A stretch of 64,000 nucleotides of DNA from Arthrobacter globiformis. Its GTDB lineage: Bacteria > Actinomycetota > Actinomycetes > Actinomycetales > Micrococcaceae. This document shows positions 7,458 through 16,758 of this stretch, piece by piece. The stretch is from NCBI RefSeq assembly GCF_030817195.1, contig NZ_JAUSYZ010000001.1:1612001-1676000 (forward strand), read 5' to 3'. The translations under genes were made by a program, and so were the position numbers. Under the pieces are notes generated by a model. It was not told the DNA's origin. It ran no database searches and worked only from the letters and a program-made list of their open reading frames with translations. The number at the start of each line of letters is the position of its first letter. Position 1 is the first letter of the stretch.

Positions 7458-9674
7458 GTGCCAGAAGAAACAGCAATCAACATTCCGGGAGCGCCGGCAG
7501 GCGAGCAACCCGCCGTCGTCGAACCCACCACCCCGAGGGAACCGTTGCCGCCCAAGCCGGACCAGCAGGGGCCGGAAGCGGTGTCTCCGACCGGCAGCCC
7601 CACGGGTGCGCCGGAACACTCCCGGGCACAGTCCGGCCAGTACCTGACCACAGCGCAGGGGCTCCGGCTGGCGGACACCGACCACTCGCTGAAGGCCGGG
7701 GCGCGGGGACCGATCCTGCTGCAGGACCACCACCTCCGAGAGAAGATCACCCACTTCGACCACGAGAGGATTCCGGAGCGCGTGGTGCACGCCCGCGGTG
7801 CCGGTGCCCATGGCGTATTCCGCTCGTACGGCACGGCGGCGAATATCACCCGCGCAGGCTTCCTCGCGAAGGACGTGGAAACGCCCGTGTTCGTCAGGTT
7901 TTCCACGGTCCTGGGCTCGCGCGGTTCCGCCGACACCGTCCGGGACACCCGCGGATTCTCCACCAAGTTCTACACGGATGAGGGAACGTACGACCTTGTC
8001 GGCAACAACATCCCGGTGTTCTTCATCCAGGACGGGATCAAGTTCCCGGACATTGTGCACGCCGCCAAGCCGCACCCGGACCGTGAGATTCCGCAGGCCC
8101 AGAGCGCCCACGACACGTTCTGGGACTTCGTGTCCCTGCACACCGAGGCGCAGGCGCACACGATGTGGAACATGTCCGACCGGGGCATCCCGCGTTCCTA
8201 CCGCACCATGGAAGGATTCGGCGTCCACACCTTCCGCCTGGTTGACGCCGAGGGCGCCACGACGCTCGTCAAGTTCCACTGGAAGCCGAAGCAGGGCGTG
8301 CACTCCCTGGTCTGGGAGGAGGCCCAGATCATCAACGGCATGGATCCGGACTTCCACCGGCGGGACCTGGCCGACGCGATCGAGGCCGGCGCTTATCCGG
8401 AATGGGAGCTGGGAATCCAGACGTTCCCGGACACCGAGGACCAGATGTTCGAGGGAATCGACCTGCTGGATCCCACGAAGTTTGTGCCCGAGGAGCTGGC
8501 CCCCGTCCAGCCGATCGGGCTGATGACGCTCAACGCCAACCCGGTCAACTACTTCGCCGAGACGGAGCAGGTTGCGTTCCACCCCGGGCACCTCGTGCCG
8601 GGCATTGACGTCACCAACGATCCGCTACTGCAGGTCAGGCTGTTCTCCTACCTGGACACCCAGATTTCGCGGCTGGGCGGACCGAACTTCGCCCAGATCC
8701 CCATCAACCGGCCCCAGGCCCCGGTGAACGACATGCTGCGCGACGGCATGCACCAGACCGCAGTCCACGCCGGGGTGGCGCCCTACCGGCCCAACTCCCT
8801 CGACGGGGGCTGCCCGTTCAAGGCCGGCGCAGACCTCGGGGCGTTTGTCGATGTCCCGGAAGCGGTGGCGGAGGCCATCAAACAGCGCAAGAATCCGGCC
8901 TCCTTCGATGACCACTACAGCCAGCCCCGGCTGTTCTTCCGCAGCCTCACTCCGGTGGAGCAGGACCACGTGATCCAGGCCTACACGTTCGAGCTGGGCA
9001 AGTGCTACGAGAAGCCGGTCCGTGAACGCCAGCTTCTAGCCCTGGCCAACATCGATGCCTCGCTGTGCGCCGCCGTGGCCCGGGGGCTGGGGATGCCCGC
9101 TCCCGAAGCCACCGAGGACGTCCAGGACGCCCAGCCCAGCCCGGCCCTGTCCCAGCTGGGGAAGACCTGGCCGGTCGCAGGCCGCGTCGTCGGCATCGTG
9201 GCGGACGGGTCCAGTGACCTCGCGGCCGTCCGGGACGCACGCAAGGCGCTCGACGACGCCGGCATCGTTCCGCTGGTGATCGCCCCGTCCGGCGGGACGC
9301 TCGGGGGAGAGGCCGACGGCGGGATCCCGGTTCAGCGGACCTATCTCACCGCCCGCTCCACCGAGTTCGACGCGGTCATCGTGGCAGGATCCGGGGCCCC
9401 GGCAGACGACGCCGAACAGGGGCTGGATGCGAAAGCCGGTGATCCCGGTGCGTCGCTTGATCCGCGCGTCGTGCTCCTGCTGTCAGAGGCCTTCCGGCAC
9501 GCCAAGGCCATCGGGGCCTGGGGGTCAGGCTCCGCCGGCGTGGACGCGGCGAGCATCCCGGACGATGCAGCAGGCGTGGTGCTGGGCGACAGTGCCGAGC
9601 AGGTGGTTCCGCAGATCCAGGGGCTGCTGGCCGCCCACCGGGCGTGGGAGCGTTTCCCGGCAGCCACTTCCTGA
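7458..9674 (+). CDS. katE: Large-subunit (clade 2) haem catalase with C-terminal DJ-1/GATase-like domain
   Basis: This enzyme breaks down hydrogen peroxide in the cytoplasm. The 738-residue length fits the KatE/HPII type rather than the short 480-residue catalases. The haem active site is complete: His111 in RVVHARG, Asn184 in VGNNIPVFF, and the proximal tyrosine Tyr398 in RLFSYLDTQ. After residue 570 there is a flavodoxin/DJ-1-like domain (GRVVGIVADGSSDL to the end), typical of this clade. The first 60 residues are Pro-rich and variable. The start is GTG at 7458, with GGAAAGGAT upstream. The gene stands alone and faces the lipoprotein gene across a shared hairpin. The symbol follows E. coli usage. 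Confidence 0.95.
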   Translation: MPEETAINIPGAPAGEQPAVVEPTTPREPLPPKPDQQGPEAVSPTGSPTGAPEHSRAQSGQYLTTAQGLRLADTDHSLKAGARGPILLQDHHLREKITHFDHERIPERVVHARGAGAHGVFRSYGTAANITRAGFLAKDVETPVFVRFSTVLGSRGSADTVRDTRGFSTKFYTDEGTYDLVGNNIPVFFIQDGIKFPDIVHAAKPHPDREIPQAQSAHDTFWDFVSLHTEAQAHTMWNMSDRGIPRSYRTMEGFGVHTFRLVDAEGATTLVKFHWKPKQGVHSLVWEEAQIINGMDPDFHRRDLADAIEAGAYPEWELGIQTFPDTEDQMFEGIDLLDPTKFVPEELAPVQPIGLMTLNANPVNYFAETEQVAFHPGHLVPGIDVTNDPLLQVRLFSYLDTQISRLGGPNFAQIPINRPQAPVNDMLRDGMHQTAVHAGVAPYRPNSLDGGCPFKAGADLGAFVDVPEAVAEAIKQRKNPASFDDHYSQPRLFFRSLTPVEQDHVIQAYTFELGKCYEKPVRERQLLALANIDASLCAAVARGLGMPAPEATEDVQDAQPSPALSQLGKTWPVAGRVVGIVADGSSDLAAVRDARKALDDAGIVPLVIAPSGGTLGGEADGGIPVQRTYLTARSTEFDAVIVAGSGAPADDAEQGLDAKAGDPGASLDPRVVLLLSEAFRHAKAIGAWGSGSAGVDAASIPDDAAGVVLGDSAEQVVPQIQGLLAAHRAWERFPAATS

Positions 9675-9716
9675 CGGGCGAATCCTCTTGAAGGGCGGAG
9701 AAGCGCCTGAGGTCTG

Positions 9717-9757
9717 AAGAACAAGGACTGGTCCCGGCGGGGCTAGTCCTTGTTCTT
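9717..9757. terminator. Bidirectional terminator between katE and the lipoprotein gene
   Basis: AAGAACAAGGACT (9717-9729) and AGTCCTTGTTCTT (9745-9757) are perfect 13-bp arms around a GC-rich loop. The right arm overlaps the last codons of the convergent lipoprotein gene, so one hairpin can serve both transcripts. Confidence 0.85.
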
Positions 9758-10282
9758 GCCCGAACCCTTGTCCTTGTTCCCCTCCGAGCCGCCCTTGCCG
9801 GAGTTGTCCTGCTTTCCGCTGTTCACGGGCGCAGGCGCGGGGGCGGGAACCGGGACCACCACGACGGGGGCGGCAGTGGGTGCAGGTTTAACAGTTGCCG
9901 TGGCCTTCGCAGCCGCGGCCTTTGCGGCCGTCTCCGCAGCCGCAGCCTGGGCCGCCTTTTTGGACTGCGCTGCCGTGAGGTCGGCCCGCACGGAGCTGAT
10001 GGCCGCCGTGATGCTCCGGTGGCGTTTGAAGGAAACCTGTCCGGCAGCCGCCGCAGCATCCAGCTCAGAGGACAGACGGGCCAGCGACTTCAGGGCGGCG
10101 GCGGGGTTGCTTCCCGCAGCAGATTTGGTGACCTCAAGAACCCGCTCCTGAAGCTTTTTAGCCGCGTCCGTTTCGAGGTCCGGGGCGGCGCCGGCGCAGC
10201 CTGCCAGTGCGGCTGCCAACGTGAACCCGATGAGGACGGTCATCGCCCGGCGCCACGCGGCCGGTGCCTGGCGCGGGGTCAT
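9743..10282 (-). CDS. Putative lipoprotein with coiled Ala-rich region and charged tail
   Basis: The 179-residue protein starts MTPRQAPAAWRRAM, followed by a hydrophobic stretch and a lipobox LAGC with Cys29, so it is probably lipid-anchored to the outer face of the membrane. Residues 35-110 are predicted helical and rich in Ala, Lys and Glu. Residues 110-155 are a Pro/Val linker, and the C-terminus is a very hydrophilic Gly/Lys/Asp/Ser tail (GNKDKGSGKNKD). The start codon overlaps the stop of the upstream kinase gene by 4 bases, so the two are translationally coupled and probably act together. I recognise no enzymatic motif. A cell-wall anchor, spacer or kinase accessory role is a guess. Confidence 0.8.
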   Translation of the reverse strand: MTPRQAPAAWRRAMTVLIGFTLAAALAGCAGAAPDLETDAAKKLQERVLEVTKSAAGSNPAAALKSLARLSSELDAAAAAGQVSFKRHRSITAAISSVRADLTAAQSKKAAQAAAAETAAKAAAAKATATVKPAPTAAPVVVVPVPAPAPAPVNSGKQDNSGKGGSEGNKDKGSGKNKD

Positions 10283-11505
10283 GGTTCAACGCTCCTTTGC
10301 AGCTCCACGAGATGGTCACCCAAGGTGCCGCTCACGCTGGGGTAAGGGACGACGTCGGGCGTTGCAGGTGAGTTGGCGGCCACCGTCACCGCGGCGGCTC
10401 CGCCCAGCAGGGCTGCCGCCGCCAGGGCGGCGCCAATGCGGAGACGGCGGCGCCTCCTTGCGCCGGCGGGACGGCTGTCGGGGAGCGCTGATGCCTGGCC
10501 CGCTGTTGTTTTTGCTGTTGTTTTGGCGGGGGAGTGTGGCTGAGAAGGCCCTGACGTCTGAGCCGGCCCGGACCGGAGAATTGACGGCGGCCGGGTCGGC
10601 AACACAGGGAGTACACGGGTGGTGTGCTCCCTGGCCAGGTCTGCGGGGGCGGATTGCGGTGAAACGAGGGCGTGCCGGAGAGCCGCTTCCAGCTCCGCAG
10701 CGGTGGGCCGCTCCATCGGCTCGAGGGCGGTCGTGGAGGCCAGCAGGTGCTGCCATTCCACGGGCAGGTCGGCAGGGATCTCCGGGGCACGGTGCAGCCG
10801 CGCCACCGCCGACTCCACCGCGCTGCCCGGGTATTCAACAGTGCCCTTGATGCATTCCAACAGCACGAGGCCCAGCGAATAGATGTCCGACGCGGGTGAG
10901 AGCGGGGAGCCCATGGCCTGCTCGGGGCTTAAGTACGCCGCCGTGCCCACCATGGTGCCGGTGGCCGTGAGGCGGGTGCCATCTGCGATCCGGGCAATGC
11001 CGAAGTCTGTTAGTTTGGGCCGCACGGGCTCGCCGGGGCGAACCTGGATGATGAGAATGTTGGCGGGCTTGATGTCGCGGTGGATGATGCCCAGCCCGTG
11101 AACGTAGGCGAGGGCATCGGCGACCCCGGCGCCGATGACGGACAGCTCGTCGAGCGGAACTTGGCTGTGCCGGATGCGGCTGCGCAGGTCCTGGCCCTCC
11201 ACGAGTTCCATGGTCAGGAAGGGCCGGGGCTGGTCGGGCACGCGGGTATCCACGCCGGCGTCGAAAAGGGTGACAAGGCCGGGATGGTTCAGGGTCGCCA
11301 GGAGCCGGATCTCGGCTTCCTGCCTTTTGAGTTCGTCGGCATCTGCGGCCTGAGGGGCGAAGAGCTTCAGGGCCACGTCCCGGCCCAGGTTCTGGTCCCT
11401 GGCCGCATAGACCGACGACATGCCGCCTCGTCCGATCACCTCACCCAGCCGGTAGCGCCCGCCCAGTACTTCCGTTGTCACCCCGCTGGGCGATTCCTTT
11501 AACAC
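10279..11505 (-). CDS. Membrane-anchored Ser/Thr protein kinase (PknA/B-like catalytic domain)
   Basis: The 408-residue protein carries a complete Hanks-type kinase domain: GRGGMSSVY P-loop (26-33), Lys47 in ALKLF, HRDIKPAN (142-149) and DFG (167-169), followed by GTAAYLSPEQ in the activation segment. After a Pro/Ser-rich linker (about 280-350) comes one membrane helix (RIGAALAAAALLGGAAAV) and only about 30 outside residues. There is no PASTA sensor, so it differs from canonical PknB. The next gene overlaps by 4 bases and encodes a lipoprotein, which could supply the missing outer sensor; that is inference. The surface-protein genes lie upstream on the same strand, 230 bp away. Confidence 0.92.
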   Translation of the reverse strand: MLKESPSGVTTEVLGGRYRLGEVIGRGGMSSVYAARDQNLGRDVALKLFAPQAADADELKRQEAEIRLLATLNHPGLVTLFDAGVDTRVPDQPRPFLTMELVEGQDLRSRIRHSQVPLDELSVIGAGVADALAYVHGLGIIHRDIKPANILIIQVRPGEPVRPKLTDFGIARIADGTRLTATGTMVGTAAYLSPEQAMGSPLSPASDIYSLGLVLLECIKGTVEYPGSAVESAVARLHRAPEIPADLPVEWQHLLASTTALEPMERPTAAELEAALRHALVSPQSAPADLAREHTTRVLPVLPTRPPSILRSGPAQTSGPSQPHSPAKTTAKTTAGQASALPDSRPAGARRRRRLRIGAALAAAALLGGAAAVTVAANSPATPDVVPYPSVSGTLGDHLVELQRSVEP

Positions 11506-11640
11506 GTTGTCGTCCTTATCAGCTCGGGCTCGGTGTTAAGGATAATACGTGTACTTAGTAATTGAGGTCGCTGGCTGTTTGGTTGGCCGGCTGATTGGTT
11601 GGCGCAGCGGTGGCCGGACGGCCCGGGCGGGGGCACGGCT

Positions 11641-11699
11641 TCGTCGGCGGCCCGGCATCCGGAAGTCCAGAGGACTGCCGTGATGCGGACCGCCGACGA
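11641..11699 (-). terminator. Inverted repeat downstream of the LPXTG protein gene
   Basis: TCGTCGGCGG (11641-11650) pairs with CCGCCGACGA (11690-11699). The intervening 39 bases can fold further (GGCATCCGG with the GATGCGG region). There is no T tract. It lies between the surface-protein stop and the kinase start and probably ends the surface-protein transcript. Confidence 0.5.
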
Positions 11700-11735
11700 A
11701 CGGCAGTTACTCCTGTCCGGAGAGGATCCGGGCTG

Positions 11736-13298
11736 TTAGGCCTTCTTCCTGCGGATCACCAGGAGTGCGCCGACGGCAAGCAGGACCAGTGCGAGTGGCA
11801 GCAGCCCAGCGTCGGCTCCCGTGTTGGCGAGCGTCTGCGGTGCGGTAACCATGTTTCCGTTGGCCGAAGTTGCCATGCTCTCCGAGGCGGAGACGGCCGT
11901 GGTCACCGAGCCCGCGGGCAGGATGGCGGCGCCAGTCGTGGAGGGCACGGTGCCAGCGCCCGTTGCCGCTCCACCGGCCGTGTCGGTGCCGGATCCGTTG
12001 CTGTCGGTCCCGGCGGTGCCGGTGCCAGTTCCGTCAGTGGCAGTGCCATCAGTTTCCGTGCCGTCGGCTCCCGTTCCAGCTCCACCGGTGCCGGTTCCGT
12101 CGGTGCCGGTTCCATCAGTTCCGTCACCCGGATCGGAGCCGTTGCCGGTTCCGTCACCCGGATCAGAAGCTGGCGGCGTCGTCACAGTTCCTGCGCCAAG
12201 TCCGATGCCCAAGTCGACACCCAGGTCCACGGCTGCATCAGTTCCCGTGCCGAGCCCGAGGTCGACGGCGCCTTCCGCACCGGTTCCCGGGGAACCCGTG
12301 TTGCCGAGGTTGAGGTCGACGACGGCGGCTAGGTCGGTGGCGGGAACAACGGTGTCCGTTCCGGTGCCGGTGGTGTTGCCGAGGTTGACATCGAGAGCGG
12401 CGGCCACGTCCGCGGTCGGGGTGGTGCTACCTGTTCCCGTCGTGTTTCCGAGGTTGACGTCGACCAGGGCGGCGGCGTCGGTGGTGTCGGTTTCCGTGCC
12501 GGTGCCCGTCCCACCGAGGTTGACGTCGACCAGGGCGGTGGCGTCGGTGGCGGGAGCGCTGGTGTCGGTTCCTGTCACTGCGGTGTTGCCGAGGTTGACG
12601 TCGACCAGGGCGGTGGCGTCGGTGGCGGGAGCGGTGGTGTCGGTTCCTGTCACTGCGGTGTTGCCGAGGTTGAGGTCGACGACGGCCGCTACGTTGGCGG
12701 CGGGAGCGGTGCTACCCGTTTCCGTGCCGGTGCCCGTCCCACCGAGGTTGACGTCGACCAGGGCGGTGGCGTGGGTGGCGGGAGCGGTGGTGTCGGTTCC
12801 CGTCACTGCGGTGTTGCCGAGGTTCACATCGACCACGGCGGTCGCGTCGGTGGTGGGAGCGGTGGCGTCGGTTCCCGTCACTGCGGTGTTGCCGAGGCTC
12901 ACGTCGACCACGGCGGTGGCGTCGGTTCCCGTCACTGCGGTGTTGCCGAGGTTCACGTCGACCACGGCGGTGGCGTCGTTTCCCGTCACTGCGGTGTTGC
13001 CGAGGTTCACGTCGACCACGGCGGTCGCGGCCGGTGCCACCGTCGCAGTGCTGCCGTTCGAGGTACCGGTGTTGAGATCGAGGTCGGCATTAATGCTGAC
13101 CGCGGAAGAATTCGACGGCGCTGGGCCACCCAGCAGACCCAGCGACGTCGAAGCATTGAGGTCCGCCGAAGCGGTTTCGGACGCGATGTTGACCGCGCCC
13201 GTGGCAGTTGTATCCGCGCTCGCCGCGGTTGCGCCGAGGGCTAGTAACCCTCCCGCAAAGAGGGTGCCTAGTAGGCCCCTGCGAACTGTCTGGTGCAT
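11736..13298 (-). CDS. Cell-wall-anchored repeat protein with sortase signal (LANTG)
   Basis: The 520-residue secreted protein has three parts. Residues 1-29 are a signal peptide (MHQTVRRGLLG..ALGATAASA). Residues 90-330 hold about 11 copies of a unit built on the motif VVDVNLGNTAVTGTD, in 18- and 25-residue versions, followed by a Gly/Thr/Asp linker. The C-terminus has LANTGADAG, a hydrophobic helix and RRKKA, the classic sortase sorting signal. It is therefore expected to be covalently attached to peptidoglycan. Function is unknown; adhesion or a stalk-like spacer is typical of such architecture. AGGAGA precedes the ATG. The DNA repeats are very similar, so copy number is likely to vary between strains. 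Confidence 0.88.
   Translation of the reverse strand: MHQTVRRGLLGTLFAGGLLALGATAASADTTATGAVNIASETASADLNASTSLGLLGGPAPSNSSAVSINADLDLNTGTSNGSTATVAPAATAVVDVNLGNTAVTGNDATAVVDVNLGNTAVTGTDATAVVDVSLGNTAVTGTDATAPTTDATAVVDVNLGNTAVTGTDTTAPATHATALVDVNLGGTGTGTETGSTAPAANVAAVVDLNLGNTAVTGTDTTAPATDATALVDVNLGNTAVTGTDTSAPATDATALVDVNLGGTGTGTETDTTDAAALVDVNLGNTTGTGSTTPTADVAAALDVNLGNTTGTGTDTVVPATDLAAVVDLNLGNTGSPGTGAEGAVDLGLGTGTDAAVDLGVDLGIGLGAGTVTTPPASDPGDGTGNGSDPGDGTDGTGTDGTGTGGAGTGADGTETDGTATDGTGTGTAGTDSNGSGTDTAGGAATGAGTVPSTTGAAILPAGSVTTAVSASESMATSANGNMVTAPQTLANTGADAGLLPLALVLLAVGALLVIRRKKA
12301..13029 (-). repeat. In-frame 54/75-bp DNA repeats of the surface protein gene
   Basis: Units share GTTGCCGAGGTTGACGTCGA and CACTGCGGTGTTGCCGAGGT blocks with few mismatches. 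The short units are 54 bp (18 codons) and the longer ones 75 bp (25 codons, with an added TTAPATD-type segment). Near-identity at the DNA level, not just the protein level, suggests recent expansion or gene conversion. Confidence 0.8.
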
Positions 13299-13385
13299 TG
13301 TGATGTCTCCTGAAAAGTTGTTGTCAGGTGCTCATGGCAACCTGATTGGCCGTGTATCTGCCACATTGAGGCAGAAGGGGCCCAA

Positions 13386-14525
13386 CTAGTCAGGAGAGGA
13401 GCCGGGGTCGATGGCCACCGGCGAAGGAACATGCTGAAGGGGTCCGCTGACAGGGACAAAGCCCTTGAGCGGCAGGTATTCAAAGGCGCTGTTCAGCCAG
13501 GCGGCCGAAGCCGAAGGGCCCCCGGAGGACGTGCTGCTACCCGAGCCTGAGGCAGGAGAAGGAAGCAGCGCCTCCGGTGACGGTGTGCCGTCGCCACCGG
13601 ATGGTGAGTCTCCGCCGGTAGGAACCTTCGGGGCAGACCCCATGGGGTTGGCAGTTTTCGGCGCGGCAGCGTGGCTGAAATGAGCCGGTGATCCGGCGGC
13701 CGGTTGGAGAGCCGGCGCGGACACCACAGAGGGCGCGGGGACCATGCCAGGCCAGGCCCCTGGACTTGCGGAAGTTTGTCCCGTTTCGGCGAGGCCAACT
13801 GCGGGTAGCCGGCCTGGATCGGCGACAATCCCCGTCACGACGTCCTTGGCGGGCGCAACGATCGGTGCCGTCAGAGAAGGTACCTGCGTGAGCACGTCAG
13901 TGACGGGCTCAACGGGAAGCTCGACAGGGAGGGCCTCGGTCACCGGGCCCACGACGTCGGGTACTGGTTTCACGACGTCGGTAACGGGGTTAACGACCTC
14001 CGCGACCGGCTGCACGATAGTTTCGGCCGTGTCCGTCAGCGCTCCATCAGCAACGGAGGCAGCGGGATCGATAACCCCAGCCAGGGTGTCGTCCGGAATC
14101 GACCCGCCGAGAGGCAGTCCGTCGAGAGCGTTGTCAACGGGCTCCACAATGTCCGCCACAACCGGGGCAACCACGGCCACAGGTGCTGGCTCTGACGGCG
14201 TGGAAGGAACGGACGTCACGGGTGGAGGCGCAACGACCGGCGGCTGTGCGGCCGTGATCGGCGCAACTGTCGCCGGCAATGGTGCCGGGATGGCGGCCGG
14301 ATCGACGGCTGGAAGTGGCGGGGGAGCTACGCTTCCCGCCACGCTGTCCGCATTTCTTTTGATGGACGAGACAGCCGAGGAAATACTGCCAGCAGGCGAG
14401 TCAGAGCGGTTGTCGGCGTCGGCGGCCGGGGCGGATACAGCCATCCAAGCCACAGCAGCGGCACCGGCCAAGAGAACAGGGCGCAAGGGGCGCAGCGCAG
14501 ACCACGACAAAGCCGCAATGGTCAT
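13386..14525 (-). CDS. Secreted Pro/Val/Ala-rich protein of unknown function
   Basis: This protein of about 379 residues is given a start at ATG 14525 because GGGGGTG lies upstream; an in-frame GTG at 14546 is the alternative. A hydrophobic N-terminus (RPVLLAGAAAVAWMAVSAPAADA) looks like a signal peptide. Most of the chain is low-complexity Pro/Val/Ala with repeated short segments (VVNPVTDVVKPVPDVVGPVTE, PLPATVAPITAAQPP), then a Ser/Gly-rich C-terminus. No enzymatic motif or anchor signal is visible. It lies 87 bp upstream of the LPXTG gene on the same strand and may be co-expressed as a second wall or extracellular matrix component. Composition alone cannot give a function. Confidence 0.7.
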   Translation of the reverse strand: MTIAALSWSALRPLRPVLLAGAAAVAWMAVSAPAADADNRSDSPAGSISSAVSSIKRNADSVAGSVAPPPLPAVDPAAIPAPLPATVAPITAAQPPVVAPPPVTSVPSTPSEPAPVAVVAPVVADIVEPVDNALDGLPLGGSIPDDTLAGVIDPAASVADGALTDTAETIVQPVAEVVNPVTDVVKPVPDVVGPVTEALPVELPVEPVTDVLTQVPSLTAPIVAPAKDVVTGIVADPGRLPAVGLAETGQTSASPGAWPGMVPAPSVVSAPALQPAAGSPAHFSHAAAPKTANPMGSAPKVPTGGDSPSGGDGTPSPEALLPSPASGSGSSTSSGGPSASAAWLNSAFEYLPLKGFVPVSGPLQHVPSPVAIDPGSSPD

Positions 14526-14648
14526 GCTTAACACCCCCAAACTCACCGAATTAATCGACGATCGGCTCCAGCCTAAGCCTCCCCCAAAGTGGGCGTCCAG
14601 ACCCGGGGCAATAAATTCTTTCGATTCGATGAAGGCCGGAAAAGCTGC

Positions 14649-15719
14649 TCAGTGGGCGTCGTTGGGGTAGGCGACACCGAGTTGGGCGCGCACACCGTCG
14701 AACAGCCGCATCGTATTCAGCGAGTCCTCGAGGGGCATGACCGGGCTCTCGGTGAGGCCCTGCTGGACGCACCGGGTCACCTCGCGAAGCTCGTACGAAT
14801 AACCCCGCCCAGTAACCTCGAAGTGTTCGGTTCGCGGTGTCTCCTGCCCGATCCCCACCACCAGCTTCTTGGGGTTGTTGATCGAGCCGAGTGTCTGCAG
14901 GTATCCCAGGCTGCCGGCAACGGTTGCGGTGCGGGGGCCGTGGGCGAGCAGCGACGAAGTGAGCTGTGCCTGCGCGCCGTGGTGGTAACCCAGCGTGAGC
15001 GCATTCTGGGCGTCCACGCCGTCGTCGTTCAAAGTGCCCATGGCACTGACCGTTTGCGGGAAACCCAAGGTGCCAAGCGCCCACAACAGCGGGTAGACCG
15101 TGATGTCAAGAAGCGCGCCGCCGCCATCCTGAACGGCCCAGAGCCTGGCGGTGGGGGAGTAGGGTGCCGGGAAGCCGAGGTCCGCCGTGACCCACTGGAC
15201 CGTTCCGAGTTCGCCGGAATGTGCGATCTCGAAGGCCCTCTGCATGCTGGGCAGGAAGCGGCTCCACACGGCTTCCATCAGGAACAGCTTCTTTTCACGG
15301 GCTACGTCGATCAGCTCGGAGGCTTCGCGGGCGTTGATGGTGAATGCCTTTTCGCAGAGCACATGCTTGCCTGCGCGAAGAGCCGCCAGCACTACCCGGT
15401 GGTGCTGCGCGTGCGGCGTGGCCACGTAGACCACGTCCACCGCGTCGTCGGCCAGTAGCCGCTCATAGCCGTGGTGCCCGCCGTCGTCCCCGTACGCCAC
15501 TGCAAAGCCGAACTCGCCCGCAAACGCGTCCGCGGTGTGCTGGGCGCGGGAGCTGACGGCGTAAAGCTCCGCGTCCTCCAGCAGCGCCAGGTCCCGCGAC
15601 ACCAGGGAGGCGATGCGGCCGGTGGCAATGACACCCCACCGCAGCGGTCGGCCCGTGGCGGCAAGGGGATCCTGGTTGGACTGGCTGAAGAGCCATGGCT
15701 TGGCGATCGGTGACGTCAT
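14649..15719 (-). CDS. Gfo/Idh/MocA family NAD(P)-dependent oxidoreductase
   Basis: The 356-residue protein has the family's N-terminal Rossmann fold (LRWGVIATGRIASLVSRDL) and VDVVYVATPHAQHH, followed by the conserved EKAFT motif (here CEKAFTINAREA), whose Lys is catalytic. The C-terminal alpha/beta domain contains GGALLDITVYPL. Members oxidise or reduce sugars, inositols and related polyols; the substrate is not predictable here. The ATG at 15719 is next to the tandem repeat region, which must contain its promoter. It appears monocistronic. Confidence 0.9.
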   Translation of the reverse strand: MTSPIAKPWLFSQSNQDPLAATGRPLRWGVIATGRIASLVSRDLALLEDAELYAVSSRAQHTADAFAGEFGFAVAYGDDGGHHGYERLLADDAVDVVYVATPHAQHHRVVLAALRAGKHVLCEKAFTINAREASELIDVAREKKLFLMEAVWSRFLPSMQRAFEIAHSGELGTVQWVTADLGFPAPYSPTARLWAVQDGGGALLDITVYPLLWALGTLGFPQTVSAMGTLNDDGVDAQNALTLGYHHGAQAQLTSSLLAHGPRTATVAGSLGYLQTLGSINNPKKLVVGIGQETPRTEHFEVTGRGYSYELREVTRCVQQGLTESPVMPLEDSLNTMRLFDGVRAQLGVAYPNDAH

Positions 15720-15738
15720 GACGCCATCCTCTCACCCG

Positions 15739-15955
15739 GGTAAGGAAGGGGCGGGCTAAAACCTGCGAGAGGTGAGGAAGGGTCGGGTCAAAACCCGCGA
15801 AAGGTGAGGAAGGGTCGGGTTAAAACCTGCGAGAGGTGCGGGAGGATCGGGTTAAAACCTGCGAGAGGTGAGGAAGGGTCGGGTCAAAACCCGCGAAAGG
15901 TGAGGAAGGGTCGGGTTAAAACCTGCGAGAGGTGCGGGAGGGTTATGCCCTGCCC
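15739..15955. repeat. 32-bp tandem repeat array with 96-bp higher-order period
   Basis: Six complete 32-bp units start at 15739, 15771, 15803, 15835, 15867 and 15899, and a seventh begins at 15931. The consensus is GGTGAGGAAGGGTCGGGTTA followed by AAACCTGCGAGA. Units 2-3-4 and 5-6-7 correspond (types AAACCCGCGAAA, AAACCTGCGAGA, and GGTGCGGGAGG), so the array has also been duplicated as a 96-bp block. It lies between the divergent-facing end of the ABC gene and the start of the oxidoreductase. With the following 19-bp array it fills the 329-bp gap. Confidence 0.95.
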
Positions 15956-15971
15956 GCACCTTCCGCGCAAA

Positions 15972-16048
15972 CTACACTCCCGCCGGCTCCCTACACTCCC
16001 GCCGGCTCCCTACACTCCCGCCGGCCTCCCTACACTCCCGCCGGCTCC

Positions 16049-16067
<19 letters not shown>
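15972..16067. repeat. Five 19-bp tandem copies of the 3' end of the ABC ATPase gene
   Basis: CTACACTCCCGCCGGCTCC is repeated at 15972, 15991, 16010 (20 bp, one extra C), 16030 and, in variant form (CTACACCGCCGCCGGCTCC), 16049. The last copy is the real end of the ABC ATPase gene and encodes EPAAV-stop on the minus strand. The four outer copies therefore look like tandem duplications of the stop-codon region. Confidence 0.95.
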
Positions 16068-16756
<689 letters not shown>

Positions 16757-16758
16757 GG

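Noticed and set aside
11821..13389. 522-residue repetitive open frame antisense to the LPXTG gene
   Set aside because: The DNA repeats keep both strands open. The minus-strand protein has a signal peptide, a sorting signal and a ribosome site; the plus-strand frame has none.
13744..14670. 308-residue Thr/Ser/Gly-rich frame antisense to the Pro-rich secreted protein
   Set aside because: Complement of Pro/Val/Ala codons; no signal peptide or ribosome site.
15739..15955. CRISPR array
   Set aside because: Repeats are contiguous with no unique spacers, and no cas genes are present; it is a simple tandem array.
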